A DNA stretch of 47,163 nt from Clostridia bacterium. Its GTDB lineage: Bacteria; Bacillota; Clostridia; Christensenellales; Aristaeellaceae. How positions within the stretch are numbered: position 1 is the first letter of the stretch; each line of letters starts with the position of its first letter. Positions 22,490 to 31,079 of the stretch are shown piece by piece. The stretch covers positions 1-47,163 of the forward strand of contig JAFUTW010000028.1 in the NCBI GenBank assembly GCA_017484085.1. The letters run 5' to 3'. The notes beneath the pieces were generated by a model that was not told the origin of the DNA, ran no database searches, and saw nothing but the letters and a program-made list of their open reading frames with translations. The translations under genes and the position numbers were made by a program.

Positions 22490-24268
22490 TTATGAAGGCT
22501 CTTTGTCTCCGCGGCCCGGCCCCCGGTACTGAAGGCAGAGCATGGTCAGGTCGTCGGACGGTTCGGCGCCGTTTGCAAAGGCATCCACATCCGCGCGCAC
22601 ATGCTGCAGGATCTCCTTCGGCGTCTGAGAGGATACGCGGCTCAGTGCCTTCTCCAGCCGGTCCATGCCGTACATTTCCCCGGCGGTATTGTTGGCCTCC
22701 GTTACGCCGTCCGTGTAGACGAAGAGAGCGTCGCCGGGCGAAAGTACCAAGGTGTAGTCCGTGTACTTTGCCTGCGGCATCGCGCCGGCCACCAGCCCGT
22801 GCTTGTCCCGCAGCAGGCGGAACGCGCCGCCCCCGGAACGGACGAACGGGTACTCGTGCCCGGCGTTGGCACAGGCGAGCCGGCCCGTGCTGATTTCCAG
22901 GATGCCGAGCCACACCGTGACGAACATCTTCAGCCGGTTGTCTTCGCAAAGCTGGACGTTTACGGCCTCCAGGATCTCACGGGGGCTCCCGCCCATCTGC
23001 GCGCGGTAGCTGATGAGGTTTTTGGCCGACATCATAAACAGCGCGGCGGGCACGCCCTTGTCGGATACGTCCGCGATCACCAGGGCCAGATGGTCATCGT
23101 CCACCAGGAAGAAATCGTAAAAGTCGCCGCCGACCTCCTTGGCGGGGGCCATGCAGGCATAAAGGTCGAACTCCGGGCGGCCCGGGAAGGCCGGGAATTG
23201 CTTGGGCAGCGCAGAGCTCTGGATTTTCGCGGCCATGTGCAGCTCGGTGTTGACCCGCTCCCGCTCGGCGGTAATGCTCGTCAGCTGGTCGGCATTGTCC
23301 ACGATACGCTCCTGCATGGACCGTATTTCACGGTACAGATCGCCGATCTCGTCGTTCGAGCGGATCGGGAGGCTGATCACGTCCTCCCTCGAGAAGCCGC
23401 CGTCTCCCCGGCCAAAGCCCGTAGCCCCTTCGGCCAGATGTGAGAGCGGTTCGGTCGCCAGCTTCCGCGTAAGCAGCATGCTGGCCGCGATCGCCGCCAG
23501 GGTGAGCGCTGCGATGAACAGTATGCTGTTCACAAGGAACCAGTGGCGCTCCCTGATCACGTCGTTCATGTCGATATCCACGCATGCCTGCCCGACGGCT
23601 ACCTTTTCGCCGTTCACTTCTTCCATAATGGGCTCGCAGGCGGTGCAGAGCCAGTCGTCTCCGAACCGGTAGACGGTAGGCGGTATGCGGTCGTTACCGG
23701 TGTACTCGGCTAAGGCTTCGATGGGCGCCTCCGCCGTGCCGATCACCAGCAGGCTTTCATCCGGATCCAGCAGATTGTAGGTCACGCCGTCTGCGACATA
23801 CTGTATGTACGCGCACTTGATCATGAAATCGGTCTTGGCGGCAGCTACAGAGTCGCACAGCATCCTGTAATCTGCGTACAAGTTGTAGGAAGCCTTCTGC
23901 TCCTCGCCCAGCTTATCCCCGTAGTCTTCAAGGAGGGTCTGATAGACGGGGCTCGGCGGCTGACGCTGCATCCACTCCTTCAGGATCTCTTCGTCGTTTG
24001 CGGCCGCGGCGCGCTCACGCACCTCGCGGAAGGCGTCGTTGTCGATGCTCCGCCGCAGATAGGATACGTAATCATCGAAAATATAATAGCGTGCCACTGC
24101 GCGGGAAGCGCGCCCGGCCTGTTCCAGATAGAAGCTGTCCACCTTCCGGGAATAGACTGTATAGGTGGTGCGCACAAGGCCCAGCGAAACCAGCAGGATG
24201 CAGACGGTCAGAACGATGTTCAGCTTTGTGCGCAGCCCGAAGCGGTGCCTTTTTCGCATCCCGTTCAT
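22490..24268 (-). CDS. SpoIIE-type PP2C phosphatase with sensor and HAMP domains, paralogue 1
   Basis: 592 residues. Membrane helix 1 (about 15-33), an extracytoplasmic sensor of some 200 residues, membrane helix 2 (about 247-268), a HAMP-like linker ('RKLATEPLSHLAEGATGFGRGD'), a coiled coil, then the SpoIIE/PP2C domain: 'EVGGDFYDFFLVDDDHLALVIADVSDKG', 'NAGHEYPFV', 'LFVYTDGVTEANN' and 'SDDLTMLCLQY' provide the Asp residues that bind Mn2+/Mg2+. Such proteins dephosphorylate phospho-STAS anti-anti-sigma factors in response to an outside signal. The ATG at 24268 overlaps the stop of the second paralogue (ATGA), so the two are translationally coupled. The STAS targets are likely those encoded divergently. 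Confidence 0.88.
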   Translation of the reverse strand: MNGMRKRHRFGLRTKLNIVLTVCILLVSLGLVRTTYTVYSRKVDSFYLEQAGRASRAVARYYIFDDYVSYLRRSIDNDAFREVRERAAAANDEEILKEWMQRQPPSPVYQTLLEDYGDKLGEEQKASYNLYADYRMLCDSVAAAKTDFMIKCAYIQYVADGVTYNLLDPDESLLVIGTAEAPIEALAEYTGNDRIPPTVYRFGDDWLCTACEPIMEEVNGEKVAVGQACVDIDMNDVIRERHWFLVNSILFIAALTLAAIAASMLLTRKLATEPLSHLAEGATGFGRGDGGFSREDVISLPIRSNDEIGDLYREIRSMQERIVDNADQLTSITAERERVNTELHMAAKIQSSALPKQFPAFPGRPEFDLYACMAPAKEVGGDFYDFFLVDDDHLALVIADVSDKGVPAALFMMSAKNLISYRAQMGGSPREILEAVNVQLCEDNRLKMFVTVWLGILEISTGRLACANAGHEYPFVRSGGGAFRLLRDKHGLVAGAMPQAKYTDYTLVLSPGDALFVYTDGVTEANNTAGEMYGMDRLEKALSRVSSQTPKEILQHVRADVDAFANGAEPSDDLTMLCLQYRGPGRGDKEPS

Positions 24269-26040
24269 GCCGTCACCCCCTCTGCGGAGCGCCGGCCCCT
24301 GTATTCCAGGCAGAGCAGGGTCAGATCGTCGAACGGATCCGCGCCCGCCGTAAAGGCGTCCACGTCCGCGCGCACGGCGCGCACGATGCCCTCGGGATTT
24401 TCGGCGGCCGCCCGGTTCAGCGTGTCATTCAGCCGCTCCATGCCGTACATCCCGCCTGAAGCGTCGTTCGCCTCCGGCACGCCGTCGGTGTAGACGAACA
24501 GGGCGTCTCCCGGCTCCAGCTGCAGGGTATAATCCGTGAACTTCGCATTCTTCATTGCGCCGGCCATCATGCAGTGACGGTCCCGATAGACGCGGAATGT
24601 CCCGCGGGAGCGGATGAACGGGTATTCATGTCCGGCGTTGACGCAGCTGAGGCAGCCTGTGCTGATCTCCAGGATGCCCAGCCACACCGTGACGAACATC
24701 TTCATTTCGTTGTTCGCGCACAGCTGGGCGTTGACGGACGCCAGGATCTCGCCGGGCGTTCCGCCCATCCGCGCGCGGAAGCGGAGGATCGTCTTTGCGG
24801 ACATCATAAACAGCGCGGCAGGCACGCCTTTGTCGGATACGTCCGCGATCACCAGGGCCAGGTGGTCGTCGTCCATCATAAAGAAGTCATAGAAATCGCC
24901 GCCCACCTCCTTGGCGGGGGCCATGCCGGCATAAAGGTCGAATTCCGGGCGGTCCGGGAAGGCGGGGAAGTTCGTGGGCAGCATGGCGCTTTGGATCCTG
25001 GCCGCCATGTTCAGCTCGGTGCTGACGCGCTCCCGCTCCGCGGTGACGCGGGTCAGCGTGTCGGCGTTATCCACGATGCGCTCCTGCATGGACTGTATCT
25101 CACGGTACAGATCGCCGATCTCATCGCCCTGGCGGATGGGCAGCCGGAGGATGTCGTCCCTTGAAAAGCCCTCGTCTCCCTTGGCAAAAGCGGTAGCGCC
25201 GCCGGCCAGAAGCTTCAGCGGTTTCGTGACCAGCTGACGGGTCAGCAGCAGGCTGACGGCAATCGCTGCCAGGGTGAACAGCGTGACGATCAGGGCGCTG
25301 TTCATGAGAAACCAGTGCCGCTCCCTATAGACATCGGTCAGGTCGACGTCCGCGCACACCTGCGCGATCGCGATCTCCCCGCCGTTCACCTCTTCCATGA
25401 CCGGCTCACAGGCGGTGCAGAGCCAGCTGTCCCCGTACGGATAGACGATGGGCGGTACGCGGTCGTTGCCGGTGTACGCGGCAAAGGCCTCGATGGGCGC
25501 CTCCGCCGTGCCGATCACCAGCAGGTTTTCATCCGGATCCATCAGGTTATAGGTCACGCCGTCTTCGACGTACTGTATGTAAAGGCTCCTCACGCTGTAA
25601 ACGGATTTGGCGTCGGTAAACCACTTGACCAGCGTCCTGTACACGCCATAGAGGGTGTATTCCTGCTTTTCCTCCTCGGTCATCTCCGCTTCATGTCTTT
25701 CAAAAAACTCCTGTTCGTAGTCGACCGTCGGCTGTGCGAGCATCCATTCCCTGATGATCCCTTCATCGCCCTGGGCAGCAGCCCGGGCATACACCTCACG
25801 GAACGCGTCGGTACGGGTCATTTCCTTGAGATACATCACATAGCCATAAGGCAGGTATTGATTCACAGCTGCGCGCGCGGCATACTCAGTCTGGTCGAAA
25901 TAAAGGGCATCCATCTTGCGGCAGTAAACCGTGTAGGTGATGCGGAGCAGCCCCAGTGAGACCAGGAGGATGCTGACGATAAGCGTAAGGTTCAGCTTTG
26001 ACCCAAGGCCGATGCCGCGCCGTTCTTTTCCCTTGCCCGT
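24265..26040 (-). CDS. SpoIIE-type PP2C phosphatase with sensor and HAMP domains, paralogue 2, apparent ACG start
   Basis: About 591 residues if started at ACG 26040, the position matching the ATG of paralogue 1 (592 residues); both are preceded by GGGGGTGACGG. An in-frame ATG at 26172 overlaps the -35 of the visible promoter and would add residues unlike the paralogue. No ATG, GTG or TTG occurs in frame between the predicted transcript start and a Met after the first membrane helix. Domain order is the same: membrane helix, sensor, membrane helix, HAMP ('RQLVTKPLKLLAGGATAFAKGD'), PP2C ('DVSDKG', 'VYTDGVPEANDA', 'FDDLTLLCLEY'). Sensor parts share 'YIQYV.DGVTYNL.DPDE.LLVIGTAEAPIEA', so both probably see related signals. 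Confidence 0.82.
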   Translation of the reverse strand, partial: TGKGKERRGIGLGSKLNLTLIVSILLVSLGLLRITYTVYCRKMDALYFDQTEYAARAAVNQYLPYGYVMYLKEMTRTDAFREVYARAAAQGDEGIIREWMLAQPTVDYEQEFFERHEAEMTEEEKQEYTLYGVYRTLVKWFTDAKSVYSVRSLYIQYVEDGVTYNLMDPDENLLVIGTAEAPIEAFAAYTGNDRVPPIVYPYGDSWLCTACEPVMEEVNGGEIAIAQVCADVDLTDVYRERHWFLMNSALIVTLFTLAAIAVSLLLTRQLVTKPLKLLAGGATAFAKGDEGFSRDDILRLPIRQGDEIGDLYREIQSMQERIVDNADTLTRVTAERERVSTELNMAARIQSAMLPTNFPAFPDRPEFDLYAGMAPAKEVGGDFYDFFMMDDDHLALVIADVSDKGVPAALFMMSAKTILRFRARMGGTPGEILASVNAQLCANNEMKMFVTVWLGILEISTGCLSCVNAGHEYPFIRSRGTFRVYRDRHCMMAGAMKNAKFTDYTLQLEPGDALFVYTDGVPEANDASGGMYGMERLNDTLNRAAAENPEGIVRAVRADVDAFTAGADPFDDLTLLCLEYRGRRSAEGVTA

Positions 26041-26143
26041 ACCGTCACCCCCTGTGCCGTATCCTTTGCCGCAGCCCGGCTGTCTGCGGCCGGCTGCTGT
26101 TTCAAAACGGCCCCCGACCGGAAACCATAAAACACCAACTATC

Positions 26144-26172
26144 ATTATAGCATTCGTGAAATGCTTCCGCAA
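26144..26172 (-). promoter_or_regulatory. promoter of the SpoIIE-type phosphatase pair
   Basis: Minus strand: TTGCGG (26172-26167), 17 bases, TATAAT (26149-26144). Places the transcript start near 26137 and makes an ATG start at 26172 unlikely. Confidence 0.65.
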
Positions 26173-26199
26173 CGCGCATTAAAAAACGGCGTTATACCA

Positions 26200-26228
26200 T
26201 TGAATTTCCGGCGGGATTTCTATACAAT
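26200..26228 (+). promoter_or_regulatory. promoter of the partner-switching operon
   Basis: TTGAAT (26200-26205), 17 bases, TACAAT (26223-26228). Divergent from the phosphatase promoter, with the -35 hexamers about 28 bases apart, so a regulator bound between could control both. Confidence 0.65.
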
Positions 26229-26321
26229 TGATCATGCGGATTGATCCGGCTGAGACTCGGATGTCCTTTGCAGCCGGACTGCGTGCTTTTCACGGGAAGA
26301 CCACAGAGTCGGGAGAAAACC

Positions 26322-26732
26322 ATGCAAGAGATGACAGTCAGCGCTACCATGGATCAGATCGGACCGGTAACGGAATTCGTCAACACGCAGCTGGCACAGC
26401 TGGCATGCCCGGAGCGGATCCGGATCCAGGTGGATGTGGCGGTCGACGAGCTGTTCGGCAATATCGTCCGCTACGCTTACGGGTCAGGAACAGGGCCGGC
26501 CACGGTGCGCGTGGATGTGGAGGACGAACCGCTGCGCGTCATCATCAGCTTTGTCGACAATGGCGTGCCGTATGATCCGCTCTCAGCAGAGTTTGCGGAC
26601 ACGACGCATCTGCCGGCGAAGGAGCGCCCTATCGGCGGACTGGGCCTGTACATGGTGAAAAAGACCATGGACGACATCAGCTACTGCTACCGGGACGGGC
26701 AGAATATACTGACCATACGCAAGAGCATCTGA
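26322..26732 (+). CDS. RsbW/SpoIIAB-like serine kinase (GHKL ATPase)
   Basis: 136 residues, ATG after GGGAGAAAACC. N-box 'VDVAVDELFGNIVRYAYG', G1-like 'FVDNGVPYDPL' and G2-like 'PIGGLGLYMVKKTMDDISY' form a complete GHKL ATP site. RsbW-type kinases phosphorylate a Ser on a STAS partner and bind either that partner or a target protein. It is the first gene of an operon with two STAS proteins, opposite two PP2C phosphatases: the full set for a partner-switching cycle. No sigma factor gene is nearby, so the usual target is missing or encoded elsewhere. Confidence 0.85.
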   Translation: MQEMTVSATMDQIGPVTEFVNTQLAQLACPERIRIQVDVAVDELFGNIVRYAYGSGTGPATVRVDVEDEPLRVIISFVDNGVPYDPLSAEFADTTHLPAKERPIGGLGLYMVKKTMDDISYCYRDGQNILTIRKSI

Positions 26733-26764
26733 ATCAGAAACAGAATGAACGGGAGGAAAGCACC

Positions 26765-27085
26765 ATGTCTGCGACGGTATATGAAAAAACGAACGGCGTT
26801 CTGAGGGTATATCCCGAGGGGCGGCTGGATACGGCGACCTCGCCTGCGCTGGAGAGGGAACTGCACCAGCACCTGGAAGGCGTTACGGATATCGTCATGG
26901 ATTTCGCCAAAGTGGAATACATTTCATCCGGCGGCCTGCGCGTGCTGCTGGCGCTTGAGCAGCTGATGGAGGAGCGGGGCGGCGGTCTCAGCCTCACCCA
27001 CGTGAATGAGAACATCATCGAGATCTTCGAGCTGGTCGGCTTTATGGAAGTCGTCAAAGTCGAACGGGACTCTGAAAGGGAGTAA
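26765..27085 (+). CDS. STAS-domain anti-anti-sigma-like protein (RsbV/SpoIIAA-like)
   Basis: 106 residues, ATG after GGGAGGAAAG. STAS fold with 'GRLDTATSPALERELHQHL' and the switch segment 'VEYISSGGLRVLLAL'; Ser55 lies where SpoIIAA is phosphorylated, with Ile-Ser in place of the usual Asp-Ser. It is the expected substrate of the kinase encoded 32 bases upstream and of the SpoIIE-type phosphatases. It is 6 bases ahead of the STAS-phosphotransferase fusion gene. Confidence 0.88.
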   Translation: MSATVYEKTNGVLRVYPEGRLDTATSPALERELHQHLEGVTDIVMDFAKVEYISSGGLRVLLALEQLMEERGGGLSLTHVNENIIEIFELVGFMEVVKVERDSERE

Positions 27086-27091
27086 AGGGCC

Positions 27092-28270
27092 ATGCTTCAG
27101 GCAAAACAGCAAGACGGGCGGCTTGTGATCGCCATTGACGGCAACATCAATTCATCCAACGCCGCAGCCTTTGAAACCGAACTGAGGGAGCTCTACGGTG
27201 CGCAGTCCTGCAGCAGCGTGGAGCTGGACTGCGATAAGATGGAGTACAGCAGCAGCGCTGGCCTGCGCGTGATCCTGCGCTTCAAGCAGGACGTGGACGA
27301 TACCGTGCTGACGAACGTCCACCAGGAGCTGTACAACATCTTCGACATGACGGGCTTCACCGAAATGATGGAGGTGCGCAAGGCCTACCGCGTGGTTTCG
27401 GTGGAGGGCTGCGAAGCGATCGGCCAGGGCGCCAACGGCAAGGTGTACCGGATCGACCCGGACACCATCGTCAAAGTCTACCTGAATCCCGATGCACTGC
27501 CGGAGATCCAGCGGGAGCGGGAGCTGGCACGGCTGGCGTTCGTCGCCGGTGTGCCGACGGCGATCCCTTATGACGTGGTGCGCATCGATGGGGGCGGATA
27601 CGGCTCTGTCTTCGAGCTGCTGAATGCGACCAGCTTTGCCAAACTGATCATCCGCGGCGAAAAGACGCCCGACGAGGTGGCGGAAATGAGCATCCGCCTG
27701 CTGAAGATCATCCACTCCAAGGAAGTGAATTCGGAGATCCTGCCGGACATGAAGGCGGTCGCGCTCAATTGGGCGGAGTTTCTGAAGGATTACCTGCCGC
27801 AGGAGCAGTACGACAAGCTGCATGCGCTGATCGAGGCGGTGCCGGAGGATGCGCACCTCATGCACGGCGACTACCATATCAAAAACGTCATGCTGCAAAA
27901 CGGCGAAAGCCTGCTCATCGACATGGACACCCTGTGCCATGGGTATCCGGTCTTTGAGCTGGCCAGCATGTACAACGCCTATGTCGGCTTCGGGCTGACA
28001 GACCCCGGGAAGCAGATGTCGTTTTTCGGCATCCCGCGCGACATCTGCGAGCGCTTCTGGCGCAGGAACCTGGCCCTCTACCTGGAAACGGAGGACGGGC
28101 GCAGGATGGATGAGGTGGAGGCCAAGGCGAAGATCGTCGGCCTTACCCGGCTGCTGCGCAGGGAGATCCGCCGGGACGGGCTTAACCGGGAGGACGGCCG
28201 GAAGATGATCGAGGCCTGCCGCCAAGGCCTGGCGGAACTGCTGCCCCGGGTGGATACGCTGGTGTTCTGA
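27092..28270 (+). CDS. STAS domain fused to an aminoglycoside-phosphotransferase-like kinase
   Basis: 392 residues. Residues 1-95 are a STAS domain with switch segment 'KMEYSSSAGLRVIL' (Ser54/Ser55). From about 105 a kinase-like fold follows: Gly-rich loop 'IGQGANGKVYR', Lys128 in 'TIVKVY', catalytic 'HGDYHIKNVM' (258-267) and metal-binding 'LLIDMDTL'. This resembles the TIGR02172-like phosphotransferase family. The fusion puts a small-molecule or protein kinase under control of a partner-switching domain: the RsbW-like protein could phosphorylate or bind the STAS part and so regulate the kinase. Substrate unknown. ATG follows AAAGGGAGTAAAGG. Confidence 0.82.
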   Translation: MLQAKQQDGRLVIAIDGNINSSNAAAFETELRELYGAQSCSSVELDCDKMEYSSSAGLRVILRFKQDVDDTVLTNVHQELYNIFDMTGFTEMMEVRKAYRVVSVEGCEAIGQGANGKVYRIDPDTIVKVYLNPDALPEIQRERELARLAFVAGVPTAIPYDVVRIDGGGYGSVFELLNATSFAKLIIRGEKTPDEVAEMSIRLLKIIHSKEVNSEILPDMKAVALNWAEFLKDYLPQEQYDKLHALIEAVPEDAHLMHGDYHIKNVMLQNGESLLIDMDTLCHGYPVFELASMYNAYVGFGLTDPGKQMSFFGIPRDICERFWRRNLALYLETEDGRRMDEVEAKAKIVGLTRLLRREIRRDGLNREDGRKMIEACRQGLAELLPRVDTLVF

Positions 28271-28271
28271 C

Positions 28272-29135
28272 ATGGCACACACGCTTAAAATCGACCTGCA
28301 TATGCACTCGACGGTGTCCGACGGCACGGACGCGCCGGAGACACTGCTGGAACGCGTCCGGGAAGCCGGCATCGAGCTGTTTGCGCTGACCGATCACGAC
28401 GCGGTGAAGGGCTGCGGCAGGGTGCGGCGCGCGCTGAGGGACGGCGATCCGCAGTTTCTGAACGGCGTGGAATTTTCCTGCCGCGACGGGGAGGGAAAAT
28501 ACCACATCCTCGGTTATGGATACGACGCGGAAAGCCCGTCCATCCAGAGCGTCGTGCAGAAGGGACATGATCTCCGCATGAAGAAGGTCGCCGCGCGGCT
28601 GGACTTTATCCGCAAGGCGTTCGGCTTCACCTTCCCGGAGGAGGAGACCCGGCACCTGCTGGCGCTCGACAACCCGGGCAAGCCGCACATCGGGAACCTG
28701 ATGGTGAAGTACGGCTATGCCAAGAGCAAGGAGCAGGCGATCGACGAATATCTCAATCAGGCCAAGATCCGCAGCGAATACATCCGTCCGGAGGAAGCCA
28801 TCGAAGGCATCCTGGGGGCGGGCGGCATCCCCGTGCTGGCACATCCGCCCTTTGGGAGCGGAGACGAGCTGATCCTCGGCGGGGAGATGGAAAGCCGCCT
28901 GCGGCGCCTTGTCGGCTTCGGCCTGCGCGGCATGGAGTGCTTCTATTCCGGCTTCACGCCGAAGCTGCAGGCGGATATGCTGTCCTTTGCGGAAGAGTAT
29001 GGCCTTTACGTCACGGCCGGCAGCGATTACCACGGAAAGAACAAGATCATAGCCATCGGCAATACCCATATCGCCAGCGTTCCGGAGATCCCGGACGGCA
29101 TGCGGCGCTTCCTGGAGGAGGTCGGCTTCCTGTGA
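28272..29135 (+). CDS. PHP-domain phosphoesterase (RNase AM/YciV-like)
   Basis: 287 residues, start 1 base after the previous stop. Metal ligands: 'DLHMHSTVSDG', 'ALTDHDAV', 'NGVEFSC', 'LAHPP' and 'AGSDYHGKNK' near the end, the complete PHP set. Members hydrolyse 3',5'-nucleoside bisphosphates or degrade short RNA 5' to 3'. Tight coupling to the STAS-kinase gene hints that it belongs to the same pathway, for example acting on a nucleotide product, but this is only context. Confidence 0.8.
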   Translation: MAHTLKIDLHMHSTVSDGTDAPETLLERVREAGIELFALTDHDAVKGCGRVRRALRDGDPQFLNGVEFSCRDGEGKYHILGYGYDAESPSIQSVVQKGHDLRMKKVAARLDFIRKAFGFTFPEEETRHLLALDNPGKPHIGNLMVKYGYAKSKEQAIDEYLNQAKIRSEYIRPEEAIEGILGAGGIPVLAHPPFGSGDELILGGEMESRLRRLVGFGLRGMECFYSGFTPKLQADMLSFAEEYGLYVTAGSDYHGKNKIIAIGNTHIASVPEIPDGMRRFLEEVGFL

Positions 29136-29201
29136 CAGACGGGGACAAAACGGCCTTCTGCCATTTCTGACAGGCTGCGCGGCAGCGAGGAGACACAGTC
29201 G

Positions 29202-30974
29202 ATGAAATCGTTTAATGAGGACGCGCGGGTCATATCAAAGCTGATGCTGCGGCTCCTGCCGATCCAGGTCTTGCTTGCTGCAGTAGGAGCGGTCAACGGC
29301 ATCGTTTCGAGTTATTTTGCCGGCAATTACGTCGGTGTCGACGCGATGGGCGCCATAGGGCTTTATGGCCCGATCAACCTGCTGGTGGGTGCGTGCTGCA
29401 CGATGCTCTCGGGCGGCGCCACCATCCTCTGCGGCCGGTACCTGGGCAGGAACGACCAGGACAGGGTCCAGAGCGTGTTTTCGCTGAATCTGCTGATCTC
29501 GCTGCTGTTTGCGGGGCTGTTTACCGTTTTGTTCCTTTTGATGGGGCTGCTGGACAGGACGGCGGTGTTCACGAGGGATGAGGCGGTGCGCCCCCTTTTC
29601 AACCGCTATCTGATCGGTCAGGTGATCGGCATCATCCCGTTCGTGCTGGGAAATCAGCTGCCGGCCTATCTCACCATGGAGAACATGGACCGGCGTTCCA
29701 TCACCGCAAGCCTCGTCTACATCGGGGTCAACGTTGTGCTGAACATCCTCTTTGTCCAGCTGCTTCACCTGCAGGTCTTCGGCCTTGCGCTGGCGTCCTC
29801 TCTGGGGCTTTGGGTCTTCTTCGGGGTGCAGGCGCAGGCCTTCCTCTCCGGAAAGACGAGCCTGCGCCTCAGGCTGAAGCGCCTGATGTGGCAGGACGGC
29901 AGGGAGATCCTCAGGATCGGCCTGCCGGGGGCTGCCAGCACCGGGTTTCAGTCCCTTCGGGGCATCATCGTAAACCACCTGCTGGAGGTGTTTGTCGGCA
30001 GCGTCGGTATCTCGGCCTTTGCCGCGTCGGACAATCTGCTGCGGTTTTTCTGGGCGGTCCCCGCCGGCATGCTGGCGGTTTCCCGCCTGATGATCAGCCT
30101 GAGCGTGGGGGAGGAGGACCGGGAGACGCTGACGGACGTGATGCGCATCATGTTCCGGCGCTTTGTACCGATGATGTGCCTGATCTCCGCGGGGATCATC
30201 CTTTGCGCAAAGCCGCTCACCGGGATCTTTTTCCGCGACCCGTCAGAGCCGGTCTACCGGATGACGGTATGGGGGTTCCGGATCCTTCCGCTGTGCATGC
30301 CGCTGAGCGTCATCTGCATGCATTTCGTGTGCTACGGGCAGACCTCCGGCAAACAGGGGCTCGTGCATCTGCTGTCCCTGCTGGACGGGATCTTGTGCGT
30401 CGCGGGCTTCTCGGCGCTGCTGATCCGGCGGCTCGGCATGAACAGCGTCTACATCGCGAACGTGCTGAACGGCATCGTGTGCGTGGCGGTCATCCTCGGC
30501 TATTCCTGCCTGAAGATGAAACACTTCCCGGCTGATATGGAACAGCTGATGGTGATCCCGGATGATTTCGGCGTACCGCCGGAGGCCAGGATCGACATCT
30601 CCGTACAGAACATGGACGAAGTGCTGACGGTGTCCCGGCGCGTTACCGAGTTCTGCCGCAGGCGCGGGATCGACGGGCGGCGGACTTACCTGGCGAGCCT
30701 TTGCATGGAGGAAATGGCAGGCAACATCGTGGAGCACGGCTTTACGAAGGATCGCAGGCGCCATTCGATCGACATCCGCGTCGTCCACAAGGACGAGGAC
30801 ATCATCCTGCGCATCCGGGATGACTGCAAACCCTTTAACCCGCAGGAGAGAAAGGCGCTGACCGACCCCAAGGACCGGCTGAAGAATGCCGGTATCCGCA
30901 TCGTCTATCAGATCGCGCGATCAGTCGAGTATCAGAACATCCTCGGCCTCAATATGCTGACGCTGAAGATCTGA
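29202..30974 (+). CDS. MATE-family transporter fused to an RsbW-like ATPase domain
   Basis: 590 residues. Residues about 10-440 form twelve membrane helices of the MATE type, with two homologous halves ('NGIVSSYFAGNYVGVDAMGAIGLYGPINLL' and 'GISAFAASDNLLRFFWAVPAGML'). After a short linker, residues about 455-590 form a GHKL domain: N-box 'CMEEMAGNIVEHGF', G1-like 'RIRDDCKPFNP' and a reduced G2 'NAGIRIVYQIA'. MATE proteins export drugs or metabolites using Na+ or H+. The cytoplasmic ATPase is of the serine-kinase/anti-sigma class and probably binds or phosphorylates the STAS proteins of this operon. Start ATG after GCGAGGAG, 66 bases behind the PHP gene. Confidence 0.82.
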   Translation: MKSFNEDARVISKLMLRLLPIQVLLAAVGAVNGIVSSYFAGNYVGVDAMGAIGLYGPINLLVGACCTMLSGGATILCGRYLGRNDQDRVQSVFSLNLLISLLFAGLFTVLFLLMGLLDRTAVFTRDEAVRPLFNRYLIGQVIGIIPFVLGNQLPAYLTMENMDRRSITASLVYIGVNVVLNILFVQLLHLQVFGLALASSLGLWVFFGVQAQAFLSGKTSLRLRLKRLMWQDGREILRIGLPGAASTGFQSLRGIIVNHLLEVFVGSVGISAFAASDNLLRFFWAVPAGMLAVSRLMISLSVGEEDRETLTDVMRIMFRRFVPMMCLISAGIILCAKPLTGIFFRDPSEPVYRMTVWGFRILPLCMPLSVICMHFVCYGQTSGKQGLVHLLSLLDGILCVAGFSALLIRRLGMNSVYIANVLNGIVCVAVILGYSCLKMKHFPADMEQLMVIPDDFGVPPEARIDISVQNMDEVLTVSRRVTEFCRRRGIDGRRTYLASLCMEEMAGNIVEHGFTKDRRRHSIDIRVVHKDEDIILRIRDDCKPFNPQERKALTDPKDRLKNAGIRIVYQIARSVEYQNILGLNMLTLKI

Positions 30975-30989
30975 AAACCCGGCAGGACA

Positions 30990-31035
30990 GCTTAAAAACA
31001 GACAGGGACTGCTTTTTCGGCAGACCCTGTTTAAG
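30990..31035 (+). terminator. possible terminator after the MATE-ATPase gene
   Basis: AAACAG..AGGG (about 30997-31008) pairs with CCCTGTTT (about 31026-31033). Long loop and weak T-tail, so only moderate support. Confidence 0.4.
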
Positions 31036-31079
31036 TATTCCGCACGGTATCGGTAAAAGCCTGTAAAAGGATCGGGGAC

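Noticed and set aside
26041-26172. N-terminal extension of the second SpoIIE-type protein to an ATG at 26172
   Set aside because: That ATG overlaps the -35 hexamer and the extra residues are absent from the paralogue.
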